Made by a program: the position numbers and the translations under genes
Shown here: in pieces, positions 10,601 through 22,039 of the stretch
Layout: every line of letters starts with the position of its first letter
How positions within the stretch are numbered: position 1 is the first letter of the stretch
The notes under the pieces: model-generated
The model's input: only the letters and a program-made list of their open reading frames with translations
What the model was told of the DNA's origin: nothing
Database searches by the model: none
Source: Cymbomonas tetramitiformis
Taxonomy: Eukaryota; Chlorophyta; Pyramimonadophyceae; Pyramimonadales; Pyramimonadaceae
Length of the DNA: 64,000 bases
Direction: 5' to 3'
Assembly (NCBI GenBank): GCA_001247695.2
Contig: LGRX02024704.1
Location: 24,921-88,920 of the forward strand

Positions 10601-13600
10601 ACCACACATCTCTCTCTGCAGCGATGTATGGAGCATGCAGATGCTGACGCGCTAAACCCTAATAGCTGTCCCCCCTGGAGTGTCCGGCAAATGTCTGGAG
10701 TGGCTGTATTACTACCGCTCCCAACGGAGTGCTCCATTTGATGTCATGCTGGATGACTTGGGTAGGGCTTTCACCGGGTCATCGGGGGCGGATGCTCTCC
10801 AATAGAGGGGAAGGGGCAGAAACACAGAGGGTTCGTTACTGAGGTGGGCGGTGTGCGGGGATGCAGCTGCCCCAAGTTCTGCAGCTTTCATGGATGGTGC
10901 AGCGACAGAGAGAAGTGCATCTGCTTCGCTGGCTACGAGGCGCGTCCTTGCCCACCTGCGCCCACAAGGCCGTCAGCGTCCTCGATTACGAGGCGCCCCC
11001 TCACGCGCCTTCTTCTGCACAGCAGCCGTCCATTCACGCCCATGCAGTGGGGGAGGTGCGTGCAGGGAGCGCTGTGCGAGTCCTGGAGCTCGCGCACGTG
11101 CTTGGGTGATTGCAGCAGCCGAGGCATGTGCCACAACGGTGAGCTCCGCGCAAGCGCCGCTGCCCGGGTGCTGCGCAGTTGCCTGAGGGATGCGCTCCGG
11201 AGGCGATCCCCGATACGGGCTCCGTGGGATCAGTGAGGGGCAGCTGACTCGCTCGCACACGTGAGGTAAGGAAGGAGTCCGAATCCGGTGTGACGATCTG
11301 CGCTCTGACATGTGACCTCGAAGGAGTCTGAATCCGGTGTGACAATCTGGGCTCTGGCATGCGACCTCGAGACGGAGGCATGGCGATTAGCTCTTTTTAA
11401 ATGGGCCTCACAAAATTGCATTGGTCGGCTCGTCGCGGCTCATTTCGGCTCATGAGGTCACTCTCCTGAGTCATTCTCCGCATCCGCGTGAAACATGTCA
11501 GCCGCGAGCATCGGGGACCGTTCCCAAAGCAACGTCGAGGTGGGATCGGGAAACCGACCCGCCGGCTGACTGCTGGCGAGCCGCTGGGAACCTGCCCGCC
11601 GGCTGGCTGCTGGCGAGCCGCTGGGAACCTGCCCGCCGGCTGTCTGCTGGCGAGCCGCTGGGAACCTGCCCGCCGGCTGACTGCTGGCGAGCCGCTGGGA
11701 ACCTGCCCGCCGGCTGACCGCTGGCGAGCCGCTGGGAACCTGCCCGCCGGCTGACCGCTGGCGAGCCGCTGGGAACCTGCCCGCCGGTTGTCTGCTGGCG
11801 AGCCGCTGGGAACCTGCCCGCCGGCTGACTGCTGGCGAGCCGCTGGGAACCTGCCCGCCGGCTGACTGCTGGCGAGCCGCTGGGAACATGCCCGCCGGCT
11901 GACTGCTGGCGAGCCGCTGGGAACCTGCCCGCCGGCTGTCTGCTGGCGAGCCGCTGGGAACCTGCCCGCCGGCTGACTGCTGGCGAACCGCTGGGAACCT
12001 GCCCGCCGGCTGACTGCTGGCGAGCCGCTGGGAACCTGCCCGCCGGCTGTCTGCTGGCGAGCCGCTGGGAACCTGCCCGCCGGCTGACCGCTGGCGAGCC
12101 GCTGGGAACCTGCCCGCCGGCTGTCCGCTGGCGAGCCGCATGCTTGCGCATGCTGCCGTACCCGGGGGACGCGCGCTCCCCGAGAAATCATCCATGCGCC
12201 AAGCAGGTAGGTCAAAAGCAGCATGCCCGTACAACTTGCGCTCTCGGAAGTCTCGAGGGTGCTGCTCCCAAAGACCATCTGAAGGACACGGCGAGCCTGG
12301 AGACCCCTCCGTATTACCAGCCCGCATCTTCCTTGTGCTTTACTGGCAGGGCTTTTATCGCAGCCCGGGGCAGCGGAGGCTTGTCCGGTATTGTCACTAC
12401 TATTCAAAGGTACCCTTATATCATTATATGAGGAATATAAATGTTAGACAGGATCTAGACAAAACCTAGACAAAATCTAGAAGCCAAAGTGACAATATCG
12501 GATAGGCATAGGGCAGCGAGGGATTCGCATCCTGGCGACTTCACGTGGTGGAGGCTATCTCGCGCCAACGTAGCGTCTAACCTCCGCCCTGCAGCCTGCG
12601 AGGCCGGCACCCTCAGCAGAGCGCCGTGGCCGCCCTCATCAGCACCCGCACGCAATGTGGCTTCACACCTTCTCACTCCATTCCCGAGCCTGCAGAGCCG
12701 CGGCAAAAGTCCGCCCTTTCGCTGATGGAGAACACAGTAAGCGGGATCTGCTGAAGTGGCATTACGGACGCGCAGACGAGGCTCTCTCGGACGACTCGAG
12801 CCGGCGCCCCATCGTCTGTCTATCAGGGCTCAGCTCGATCAGTGCATCGTGAAAATGACATGGCAAGCGGGATGAGCACTGGGGGGGGAGCGCGCATCTG
12901 GGGGCTGCCCGCCCCATGCAGGCTTCTGCCAATGCAACCACGGCTTCTGGGGGGTGGACTGCTCCATCTCGTGGGGCCCCGATCCCAAGGCACCGGTGCT
13001 CTGGAATAAGACCACGAAGGGCAGCCGGCGGCCGTACATCTACATTTACGACCTGCCGCCGCAGTTTGACACGTGGTGGGTGCCGAGCCCCGCGTTGCGC
13101 ATGGTTCGGCTCCAAGCGCGCGCAGCGTCCCTAGCGCGCCTCCGCGTGTGCGCCCTGCAGAGATTCGTGAAGGAGGCGAGGGACGAGGGCAAGTGGTGCA
13201 GGTATACTGGACACCGCAAAGCCGACCGCCCAGTTGGCACCCTCATGCTTGACCGCCTACTGAATAGCGAGTACCGCACCCCCGACCCGGAGACGGCGGA
13301 CCTCTTTTTCGTCCCCTTCAATCCGCGCAAGGTGCTGGGCGGCCCCCTTGCCCCCTTGCCCCCTTGCCGCGCGATATGAGCGCATGTATGTATCCGCCCT
13401 TAGGCGCCGGGCGCGCACCCTCACGCGTGTCTGTCGCATGGGCGCCTCCCTGGGGCCGCGCTCCGATGCCGGTTTGATCTCCGTCTTGGCGCGATGCAGT
13501 CAGGGTTCTTCAAGGACGTCCGGAGGAAGTTCCTAGATGCGTGGGAGTACGTCGAGAAGACGTGGACCTACCTCGAGAAGGCTGGCGGCCGCGATCACCT

Positions 13601-16600
13601 GCAAGTGTCCCCCCACCTCCGCGCTCTCCACGCCTCCCATGCTTTCACCAGATTTACCCAGAGGCGTGTGCCAATCACCGGCGACATTGGCGTCGTGGCG
13701 TTAGAGGATGGGTGTGCCGTCCGCCTGGAACGGCGGCCGTCTTGGCTGTGTATGCCACTTGGCGGCCACACCCTTCATCCACGGCGGCTATGACATTCCA
13801 CTTGGCTGGGCGATGTTTTGTGACACATTTGGCGTGCGCGGTATGTTGCGGTGCATGTGGCGTATGTATGTTGCGCGGTATGCAGCGGTGCATGTGGCGT
13901 GCGCGGTATGCTGCGGTGCATGTGGCGTGCGCGGTATGCTGCGGTGCATGTGGCGTGCGCGGTGCTGCGGTGCATGTGACGGGGCGCGGTATGCTGCGGT
14001 GCATGTGGCGTGCGCGGTATGCTGCAGTGCATGTGGTGTGCGCGGTATGTTTGCATGTGGCGTGCATGTGCATGCGTGCGCGGTATATGTGGCGTGGGCG
14101 CGGTATGCTGCGGTGCATGTGGCGTGCGCGGTATGCTGCGGTGCATGTGACGTGCGCGGTATGCTGCGGTGCATGTGCGTGCGCGGTATGCTGCAGTGCA
14201 TGTGGTGTGCGCGGTATGTTGCGGTGCATGTGGCGTGCGCGTTATGCTGCGGTGCATGTGGCGTGCGCGGTATGCTGCGGTGCATGTGGTGTGTGCGGGG
14301 GCGTGCCCGGATGCCGTCAACCTGTGCCTGCTCTCTTGTCAGCACGCTCCGGCCTATTCCGTTGCAGTTCTAGTTAGCCAGCTTATGGACAGGCTGCCCA
14401 GGCATGGGGGTTATTGAGAACAAGACCTGACCCAACGCAATCTGCCATACGATCCAGCCATTTTTGGCGATTCCATTTACAACCTTCCTGAATGATAACA
14501 TTATGACCGTTGATCCAAACTTTGACATAAATTTTCCAAGCCTCCAACCGTCCGATATCAGAAAAGGTAATATATTTGAATAGGGCTTGTTGAGGACTAT
14601 GCATCGGTACGGTTAGATGACGTGCGGTTCGTAAAACAAATGTGGACCGGTGGCGTGGATTTCCCCTTGCATCCTCGCCCGAAACCGTGAATCCGTATTG
14701 CAAACTGCAATAGGAATCGCCGAGATCGACCGAATCGTAATGTCATTATGCCAGATCGTATTGCATGATGTCGCGTCAGGTCTTACTCTCAATAACCCCT
14801 ATGCCAGGGGGCAGAGACGTTGCGATAGGCTCACAGCCGCGGCCCAAGCACAGCTCGCGCACTGACGAGGGCCACCGCGCCGCTTGGCAGGTGATCACCG
14901 GCGACTACGGTATAACCGACCACTTCAATCTGAAAGAAGTCCCCGCTTCCATATCAAACGCCATCTTCCTGCAGCACAACGGGAACATCCAGACGGGCAA
15001 CTTCCGCCTCGGGCACGACGTCAACGTGCCGCCATTGCAGCACTTGGATGACAAGACTTCGCCGCTCTTCGGTCCGCCCGCCGCTCTTCCCCGCTCAGCC
15101 CTGTCACTGAGTGCAGCAGACCCTTTCACAAGCTTCGCTGCGATCTCTATCCCCACCCGGGTGCATGGCTCCGGCATATGCTGTTCGCTCGCTTGGAGCG
15201 CCCCTTACAGACCCCCTTGTTGACCCCTGGCTGTTCGCTCGCTTGGAGCGCCCCTTACAGACCCCCTTGTTGACCCCTGGCTGTGCTCGCGAACGCTCCG
15301 TTACCCCGTCAACGCTGCCCCCTGCTGGTGCAGAGCTCTGCGGCTGCATTCAGCTTGACTCATCCCGCTGATCCCAGATAACAGAATGCGGTCATGACTG
15401 GTGACTTGAGGGGAATGCAGGAGTCGGATGTGGACCCCCTCGTTTGAATCTGATGCGGAGTGGGGGGATGTCATGCTGTAGGAGGGAAGCGTCACGCTCG
15501 AGGCAACCGCAGCACGCTGCTGTTCTTTGCCGGAGGCGAGTGCTTCTTCCGTGCATATGCCTTTCTGTCCAGTCATCATATCCTTCCCCCCTGTTATTGG
15601 AGGAAGGGGGGGTGCGATAAGAGGATGGGGGAAGATATACACTCCGGGATGCCAATTTCGCTGCGCAACGGTGCAGAAGAGAGGCTTCGGGACAAGTGAC
15701 CTCAACAGCACTTTTTCCAGATACTGAAGCAGACGCCCCGCAAGTTCCCTCCGCCTGTTGGTCTCCGCGGGCACACCAAACTGCCGCATACTTCAGAGCT
15801 GCAGCGCCCAGTTTGGTGTCGCCATCGCGCGGGGCCTTTTGTGAGGTCAAGCTACTTCAGCGCTTCGATGCTGAGCTGTGGCGTCAGCGTGTGTGTTCCG
15901 GCTTGTCGTCAAAAGCGAAGCAGCGCATATGTTCGATGATTGGTTCACACGCGCGAAGGGGATGGCAGATGTGATGCACGCATTGCCGTATCATCAATGT
16001 GCTTGCATATATTCATCATGGATGCATATATTGCGCCCAAGACGACTGTTTTTGGCCTTTCCTACTACATACTGCTGCCACCTTTCTGCCAGGTGCTAAA
16101 GAGTGCAGTGTCATCATGGTCATCTGCGCTGTCAAATTGGTGGTGGAGTGAGAGGCATCTTTTCAGCCCCCCTCGGTGGAGACGTAGGGGCCTGACGATG
16201 CGGGATTCCGTGATCCCCTCCGGGCGATGCGTGCTTTGAGGGGCATGGAGACTCCCTCTGATATTGCAAATGGGACCTGCCGTCCCTCCTCGAACCCGCT
16301 CTCCCATGCTGCCTGTTGCACCGAGCGCAGTGCGGTGATGACAGGCTGATGGTAGGCTGATGACAGGCTGGTGACAGGCTGATGCCAGGCTGATGGAGCG
16401 GTGACCAAGCGCTCTTGGCTCACAGGTATCATGCAACCAGAGAGAGCCCGCGATGGGAACGTCCGTACAGCGGTGTTCTTGGCGCACAATGCAACTGCGG
16501 GGTTCGACATCATCAACGGCAGAGTGAAGGACTACAATGCTCGGATGGCGAGCTCGGTGTTCTGCCTAGCACCCCCAGGGACCGATGGAAGGGGGTGGGG

Positions 16601-18506
16601 ACGTCGGACAACACTGGCGGCGCTGCACGGCACGCCCTCGCGAGCCCCCTCGCTGCATCCCCCTCCGATGGCACTGCCATCCCGCCCGCCTCGTTTTCTA
16701 GTGCATGCCTTCCACCCTTGTAGCGGGCGTGGGGGGCGCGTAGTGTTGTGGGGGGTGAGGGGGAAGGGAGTGCAGTGGCGGATGTGGGGAGGGAGTGTGA
16801 TCGTGGGCAATGGGAGAGGGAATGCGTTGGTGGGCCATGGGCGAGGGGTGTGTTTGCAGGCAAGGAGATACTGCAGTGGCGGGCGTGGTAGGATTGAGTG
16901 TAGTTGCAGGTAAGGGGGTAGGGAAGGCAGTGGCGAGCTGGGTGGGAAGGAGTGCGGTGGCGGGTGAAACAGAGTGCAGTGGAGGGCGATGCGGGAGGGA
17001 GTGCAGGGGCTAGCAAGGGGGGAAGGAGTGCAGCGGCTAGCAAGGGGGAAGGAGCAGCGGCTAGCAAGGGGGAAGGAGTGCGGTGGCGACCGAACAGGGA
17101 GGGGGTGGGGTGGCCGGCGGCTGTGTGCAGGGTGCATTCCAGTGATCATTCAAGACAACGTGCGGCAGCCACTGGAGGAGCTGCTTCCGTATGACGCCTT
17201 CTCAGTGCGTGGTGCGGCTGCGTGTGCGTTGTGCGAGGGGGATGTGTGCTTTGTGCAAGGCGGATGTGTGTTTTGTGCGAGGCGGATGTGTGCTTGGTGC
17301 GAGGCGGATGCGTGATTTGTGCGACGCGGATGTGTGCTTTGTGCGAGGCGGAAGTGTGCTTTGTGCGAGGCGGATGTGCTTTGTGCGAGGCGGTGTGTGC
17401 TTGTGCGAGGTGGATGTGTGCTTTGTGAGGCGGATATGTGCTTTGTGCGAGGCGGATGTGTGCGTGCGAGGCGTATGTGTGCGTGCGAGGCGGGTGTGTG
17501 CTTTGTGCGAGGCGGATATGTGCTTTGTGTGAGGTGGATGTGTGCTTTGTGCGAGGCAGATGTGTGCTTTGTGCGAGGCGGATGTGTGCTGCGTATGGAG
17601 GCAGCGTGATGGCTTTGCAGCTGGGTGCTGCTTCAAGACTGGATGATATGGTTGAGCTGCGGCTAAGACCGCTGTTGGCTGCCGGCTGTTTGTTTGACCA
17701 CTAGACAGTGAGCGAGGCGAACATCCCAAGACTAGACCAGATTCTCCGGGGCTACAGTGCATCGGCGGTATGTACATATGAACTCCCGCGTTCCCTCCTG
17801 GCCGCAGCAGCTGCACCTAAGAGACAGGTGTTTTGTGACAGCCGCGGCCGGTTCTGGCAAGTGCAACATTATGATGCCATTTGTGGTGTGGTGGTCATCG
17901 CACACGTCGTCAATTTAGCATTATGTGCAATGGAGTACCGCCAGTGCTGAACTGCCATCGGTTGATTTGCCACGCGTTGAAAGACTGCACTATAGTTGCA
18001 CAGTGACGAAGGGAAAGAGGGAGCTCGGCACGCCATCGGGATATTAGGGATGTTGCTGCGGCGTGTGACTCCCGGCGATGTTGCTGCGGCGTGTGACACC
18101 TAGGGATGTTGTTGCGGCATGTGACACCCGGCGATGTTAGTGCGACGCGTGACACCTGGGGATGTCGCTGCGACATGTGACACCCGGCGATGTTGCTGCG
18201 GCGAAGAAACCGCCGCCGTGTTGTGTAAAGGGTCGTGCGGAGGCCACACGCAAGAGCAGAATCGCAACAGTTCCTCCCGGCAATGTGTGCTGTTATTTGG
18301 GCAACACAAATGTCCCAACTGCGCGACGATGATGTGCAGTGACTGGATACGTGAATGGACAGAACGGGGGCCTCGCAGTGCACGAAAAGAAGATGGCCAC
18401 TTATTGGTGGTGTGGGGAGTGTGTGCGTCACAGATTGCCGAGATGCAGAGACACCTGGCATGCGCGGCTCCGCGGTGGCTATTCTCCACCGTGTATGGCG
18501 CCTATG
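7615..18506 (+). CDS. EGF-repeat exostosin-like (GT47) glycosyltransferase, type II membrane protein
   Basis: Predicted Golgi glycosyltransferase. Exon 1 (7615-8561) starts with a signal anchor (ILLVIVLWLSVFW), then a Ser/Pro/Lys-rich stem of about 290 residues, then the first EGF-like Cys cluster. The next exons continue EGF modules: 8854-8928 (CDCPVNRTGVDC), from 10867 (CPKFCSFHGWC, CICFAGYE), one ending 11138 (CSSRGMCHNG), and 12922-13079 (FCQCNHGFWGVDC then YIYIYDLPPQFDTWW). GT47 blocks follow at 13161-13331 (TPDPETADLFFVPF), 13500-13604 (YLEKAGGRDH), from 14854 (TDEGHRAAWQ, FRLGHDVNVPP), about 15500 (STLLFFAGG), ending 16629 (SSVFCLAPPG, GWGRRTTLAALHG), 17131-17211 (GCIPVIIQDN, DAFSVR), 17709-17767 (SEANIPRLDQILR) and 18434-18506 (ACAAPRWLFSTVYGAYG). 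Phases agree across 8561/8854, 8928/10867, 11138/12922, 13079/13161, 13331/13500, 17211/17709 and 17767/18434. The middle (13.6-16.4 kb) is incompletely resolved. A last exon may lie near 19,346. Substrate unknown. Confidence 0.85.
8625..8800. repeat. Intronic minisatellite, about 31-bp GGCGCT-type unit
   Basis: Imperfect copies of TCAGTGCTTGCCAGGTGGCG in the first intron of the GT47 gene, most regular at 8728-8790. Open frames over it are spurious. Confidence 0.75.
9775..9912. repeat. Intronic 27-bp minisatellite
   Basis: About five copies of a 27-base unit containing GGAAGGTAGTGCCACTGAGG, some truncated, in intron 2 of the GT47 gene. Confidence 0.85.
10250..10680. repeat. Intronic tandem repeat of about 83 bp
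   Basis: About five copies. The marker TATGGAGGATGC recurs roughly every 82-85 bases (near 10290, 10375, 10457, 10542). Most units contain CTAAACCCTAATAG, which resembles plant-type telomere sequence. Lies in the intron before exon 3 of the GT47 gene. Confidence 0.8.
11560..12140. repeat. Intronic 37-bp minisatellite, about 15 copies
   Basis: Very uniform 37-base units containing GGCGAGCCGCTGGGAACCTG. Unit starts at 11575, 11612 and 11649 show the exact period. Because 37 is not a multiple of three and copies are nearly identical, long frames open in several phases on both strands (up to 336 codons on minus); these are artefacts. Confidence 0.95.
13836..14310. repeat. Intronic 28-bp minisatellite, about 17 copies
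   Basis: Units of the type GCGCGGTATGCTGCGGTGCA plus TGTGGCGT; starts at 13901 and 13929 give the 28-base period. Interrupted near 14040-14100 by degenerate units. Long His/Cys-rich frames over it are artefacts. Confidence 0.95.
14395..14813. mobile_element. 419-bp MITE with imperfect inverted repeats
   Basis: Terminal regions beginning TGCCCAGGCATGGGGGTTAT (left) and, on the opposite strand, TGCCCCCTGGCATAGGGGTT (right) stay related inward for about 55 bases, sharing GTTATTGAGA and AAGACCTGAC. The interior is AT-richer than its surroundings and has no transposase. Inserted in an intron of the GT47 gene. No clear target duplication. Confidence 0.7.
15181..15285. repeat. Intronic 50-bp tandem duplication
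   Basis: Two full copies of a 50-base unit starting CTGTTCGCTCGCTTGGAGCG at 15181 and 15231, with a partial third. In an intron of the GT47 gene. Confidence 0.9.
16338..16395. repeat. Short CAGGCTGATG repeat
   Basis: Five or six copies of an 11-base unit (ACAGGCTGATG type) just upstream of the SSVFCLAPPG exon of the GT47 gene. Confidence 0.8.
16740..17110. repeat. G-rich degenerate repeat
   Basis: Purine-rich plus strand with repeated GGAGTGCAGTGGCGG and GCTAGCAAGGGGGAAGGAG phrases, in the intron between the SSVFCLAPPG and GCIPVIIQDN exons. The four-G runs on one strand could form G-quadruplexes; this is inference. Confidence 0.7.
17222..17595. repeat. Intronic 22-bp minisatellite
   Basis: About 17 copies of GTGCGAGGCGGATGTGTGCT plus TT, with some shortened units, starting about ten bases after the GCIPVIIQDN exon. 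Cys-rich frames over it are artefacts. Confidence 0.95.
18049..18200. repeat. Intronic 28-bp repeat
   Basis: Five copies of GATGTTGCTGCGGCGTGTGA plus CACCTAGG-like spacer in the intron before the last well supported GT47 exon. Confidence 0.85.
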
Positions 18507-20544
18507 GTGAGTCATTTGTTACACTCGTTTGCCTTTTTGTGGTATATCAACTAAAGATCGCATTCTGCCGTGCTGACGTGGCCGTGCACGATCAGCTCTA
18601 TATTGCCATCGTATTACCGGGAGCGCGCCACTCTGTATCTGCACTTCTGAGATCCCCGGCGCATTAGGCACTTTGCAAGTGAGGATTCTGCATTTCAGGG
18701 TAAAGTGCCAGCTAGAACTGCCCTGAGGTTTGGATATGAGGATGGAGCAGGCAACGAAGACGGTAGCCAGGATGCCGTTGAGTCCGTATTGCAGGTGGCA
18801 CTTCCGGACCCAAAACCTGTTTAAGCCTCGGCCCGGTGAACAATGATAATAAATGATTTGATCCCACTGCCTACCTTGTGTCGGAGGTTGTGCGAAAATA
18901 TGCAATGCTTCCCCTTGAGTATTCTGACACGCAGCTAAAAACTGCATATTTAAAAAGGTGGCCGAATTTGAAATAGCCCGATCGATGCTACAATCAACAA
19001 GATCCGCTTGAAATTAACAGCGGATGTTGTAGGGAAAAAGTTGGCCAAATTCAGGAGGAAATAGAAAAGTTAGATCTTGCCTAGTGAATACCTTCGTTCC
19101 GCTTTGATAGCATTAGCTATTGCAGTGAAGAGTGTGTAAATCCTAACCTGATAGTGAGAAGCCGATCGGCTACTAATGGGGAGTGGAGGTTATTTGTCTC
19201 GTTGAGGTCTGCAACGCGTGCAAAGCACATACAACTGCTAGAGCACAGACCAGGACAAATGCCGTACCGTCAATAAATTAAGCAGATAAGTATGATATGT
19301 TATCTCTGCCTGATGCCTTCTTTTGTTTTGTGGGTGCTTTGCAGACCTTGATGAGACGGATCAAGTTCCATGGATCCTCGGTCCTCGATGATGGTGGACC
19401 CATGACGTTGGAGGCATCTTTGAGCCAGATGCGCCTCACCTCTAATGAGTTGTGCAGCGCGCGAGCAGACTACGAAGAACCTCGCCCATGCCCACGTTCC
19501 CAAGGAGCAAGTGCGCTCTGCCCATACCGCTCGAAAGATTCCTGTGGCTCTCCGAATCATGCGCACAAGTTTCAATTAGGGTGGCCAATGGGCGGTGCTA
19601 TTTGTGGTGGGCGCATTGAGCGCCCATGCTCTGTTCATAGAAGTAAAGAGAAGCCGAGCATTATGTGCATAGGCAAGCAAAGAAAAAGGGAATCTTGATC
19701 CCTAGGTATGGTGAATCACACATTTAGTGTAGTTAAAGAAAACGAGAAAACAAATAGCAAAAGACAAATAGACACCTTTTAAAGGTTGTGAGGTTTTGAC
19801 CCCCCTCGATAGGATTTTTATACTAGACGTAGGAATAATCATCGTACATAACTAGCCCGTTCCTCCATGACGGGGAAGCAACCCTCCCTCCCTCAACGAT
19901 GTGGACTTAATCAGCCGAAGCGAGGATGCTCTCAGAAGAATTGAGGACATCAAGTGGCCACTTTTGTTCCTTCCTTTTCCGCCGCCTTAACGAATTAACT
20001 TCACCGGAGTACGATGATATTGGATAGCCTAGTTCATCAGTACTATAGTACATCCATCACTCACGATTCTCCGCATATGCAAGGAGAAGTGTTGCGTAAG
20101 TAGATTGCCGGTTCATGTTTACTATCGGATGCCTTTGTATTTGACACATTCCCAAGTGCTTTGTGATCAAACTAAGTTGATGACTTTCAACTCCATGTCC
20201 TCAGATTAGCATAGAAACCATATGGGTAGAACTTATTCGAAACAAATACCTCAATAACATTGGCACTACTTCAATTATTCAGTCGCACGACCGCCTTATT
20301 TAAAAGATGCAACAAACACAAGTGCCGAGGATACGAGGTTCTAAGGACCCGAGTTTGCCAAAACAATCGGCGTAAAAACAATGTCACAACTACGAGGGAC
20401 CCATGAATACCACGAGCTAAAACCGCCCTTAACCTGTCGAGTTTTTAAAGTATTTGTTTCCGAGGAAATTAAATTTACGGCACGCGGTTTATATAATTTG
20501 TGCAATGTGAGATTAGTTCACAGTTAAGTTTCCTGTGTGAATAG
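18507..20544. other. No well supported gene; possible last GT47 exon near 19,346
   Basis: A CAG acceptor at about 19,345 precedes a frame starting TLMRRIKFHG, which might be the C-terminus of the GT47 protein (such proteins often end with a TLM-containing helix), but it does not join in phase with the exon ending at 18506. The rest is AT-richer spacer without repeats or convincing frames. Confidence 0.35.
20488..20495 (+). promoter_or_regulatory. TATA-like box
   Basis: TTTATATAAT lies about 50 bases upstream of the ATG at 20545, in a suitable place for a core promoter. It is the only such motif next to a start codon that could be supported here. Confidence 0.4.
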
Positions 20545-21218
20545 ATGGCACCCAAGAGAAGCAAACAATCCACGCCAGCTCAAGCCCTTCGGGAACGGAG
20601 CACCGTGCGACACAACTACCAAGAAGTCTTCGAGTCTCACTTTCTCGAAATGAACGTAGAGGCCCCGCTTAGTGACTGCTGGTTCGGCGACAACCCGCGA
20701 GCAGACGAGAACGATGACGAGGCGGTGAGAGCATCGTACGCTCAACACGGAAAACTCCGCGACGAGCCCGCGAAAGAGATGCTGATTGATTTCTTTCTTG
20801 GTGTGACAAAGCTGAAGAAGGTGCTGCAGGTGGGGGCACCCACCCCACGCCTTACCGGGTTCAATGTTGTGAACGGCATCCTTGACAGAAGCTTCACGGT
20901 TGCGGTGCATGGAAGCGGATCCCAGGTAGTGGTGTTTGGGTACCTAGATGCCGCACGGGACATCCACTTCGGAGAGAGTGGGGCGTCCCAAGTACGCAAG
21001 CAACGCATCTCTTGCGACCGCAAGCCTTGGCAGAACCCGATGGGCAGGCACGGCCCAGTTGTGCGGTGCAATGGTGTTTGCACATATGTTTTGTGCTGCA
21101 GGAAGCTGGTTTCTCTCCGGGACAAGCATTTTACATTCAAGCCGGGTTCACCGTCCTGGAAGTGGAGTACATTCTGGAACATCTGGCTAAGGTCAAGATC
21201 ACTGCTCGTACGTCGGAG
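20545..21218 (+). CDS. Unknown short gene, two exons seen (3' end unresolved)
   Basis: No family recognised. Exon 1 (20545-20925) codes for 127 residues: a basic start (MAPKRSKQSTPAQALRERST), an acidic patch (RADENDDEA), then LIDFFLGVTKLKKVLQVG. It ends at CCCAG before GTAGTG. Exon 2 (21102-21218) follows a CAG acceptor in the same phase and codes for GFSPGQAFYIQAGF and VLEVEYILEHLAKV, ending before GTGGGT. Both donors and the joining phase agree, so splicing of a 176-base intron is likely. The following exons could not be traced. The basic start (MAPKRSK) resembles that of the minus-strand gene at 1.5-3.9 kb (MAPSRKT), which may be chance. Function cannot be stated. Confidence 0.6.
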
Positions 21219-21227
21219 GTGGGTGCG

Positions 21228-21410
21228 GGACATGTGCGGGCGTCCCACGGGCAGCCATGCTCGCACGCCCACTGCAACACCTCCAAATGCCCACCTCTCG
21301 CCGCACGCCGACATGTCTCGGCATTCCACGGGCGACCATACTCGCACGCGCCAACTGCAAAACTTCCAAATGCCCTTCGCTAGCTGCTTGCGCGCACGCT
21401 ATCCGCTTGT
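21228..21410. repeat. Two copies of a repeat of about 90 bp
   Basis: CGTCCCACGGGCAGCCATGC and CATTCCACGGGCGACCATAC head two related blocks that share CTCGCACGC and CTCCAAATGCCC-like phrases. In the intron after exon 2 of the 20.5-kb gene. Confidence 0.7.
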
Positions 21411-21419
21411 ACCGGCGAT

Positions 21420-21980
21420 ATGCGCGTAGGCCAGGCGAAGATGGCATTGCCTTGAACGCCCATTCTGCGAGAGGTACGCGTACGATTACTCTGCGGATTT
21501 GTGTTGGCGATATTGAAGTCGGCGAGTGCCACACGCCTGCTAATGCACGTCTGCCGCAAGGGTTGACGATCGGTTCCATCTAGGTTTGGCAAGATGCCGT
21601 AATTCCAGCACCCACCTTCCAGCAGTTCGGAGAGGATGTCGCCCATATTGTATATCCGAAACGGCCGCATCAAATGGTCTGAAAAAAAACGTGGGTGTAC
21701 CCCCATGATCAATGTCGGCGAGTCAATCCGAGTAAATCGCCACGTATATATCCTACTGTAGGACCGACACAATATCAGTTGATCGCGTCGCACGGTTTTA
21801 CAATGTCTGGATCACGGATGCATAATACAAATACGCGCGATCAATCGTAGACGAATCGTGCTGCCATCACTTATGACCTCCACCACGCACGACAACATCG
21901 GTGACATATGTGACGCCAATGACACTCGCGCGCGAGAAAGACGATATTGTGGTTAGTTCAACTGTCGAATTCAACAACAT
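21420..21980. other. No supported gene
   Basis: A minus-strand frame (21380-21793) and short plus-strand frames exist, but none has exon borders or a recognisable motif. A short plus-strand segment after a TAG acceptor near 21429 could be a further exon of the 20.5-kb gene. Confidence 0.3.
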
Positions 21981-21984
21981 ACAA

Positions 21985-22020
21985 GAATTGGATGACTGGA
22001 TGACTGGATGACTGGATGAT
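21985..22020. repeat. GGATGACT short tandem repeat
   Basis: Four copies of TGGATGACTGG-type 9-base units. Confidence 0.9.
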
Positions 22021-22039
22021 TCGTGTTTTCACTTGGTAA

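Noticed and set aside
11397..12407. Long minus-strand frames (336 and 289 codons) and matching plus-strand frames
   Set aside because: They translate the 37-base minisatellite in several phases at once; period not divisible by three, no conserved domain, inside an intron of the GT47 gene.
13541..14377. 278-codon Cys/His-rich plus-strand frame
   Set aside because: Product of the 28-base intronic minisatellite; equally long frames exist in other phases and on the other strand.
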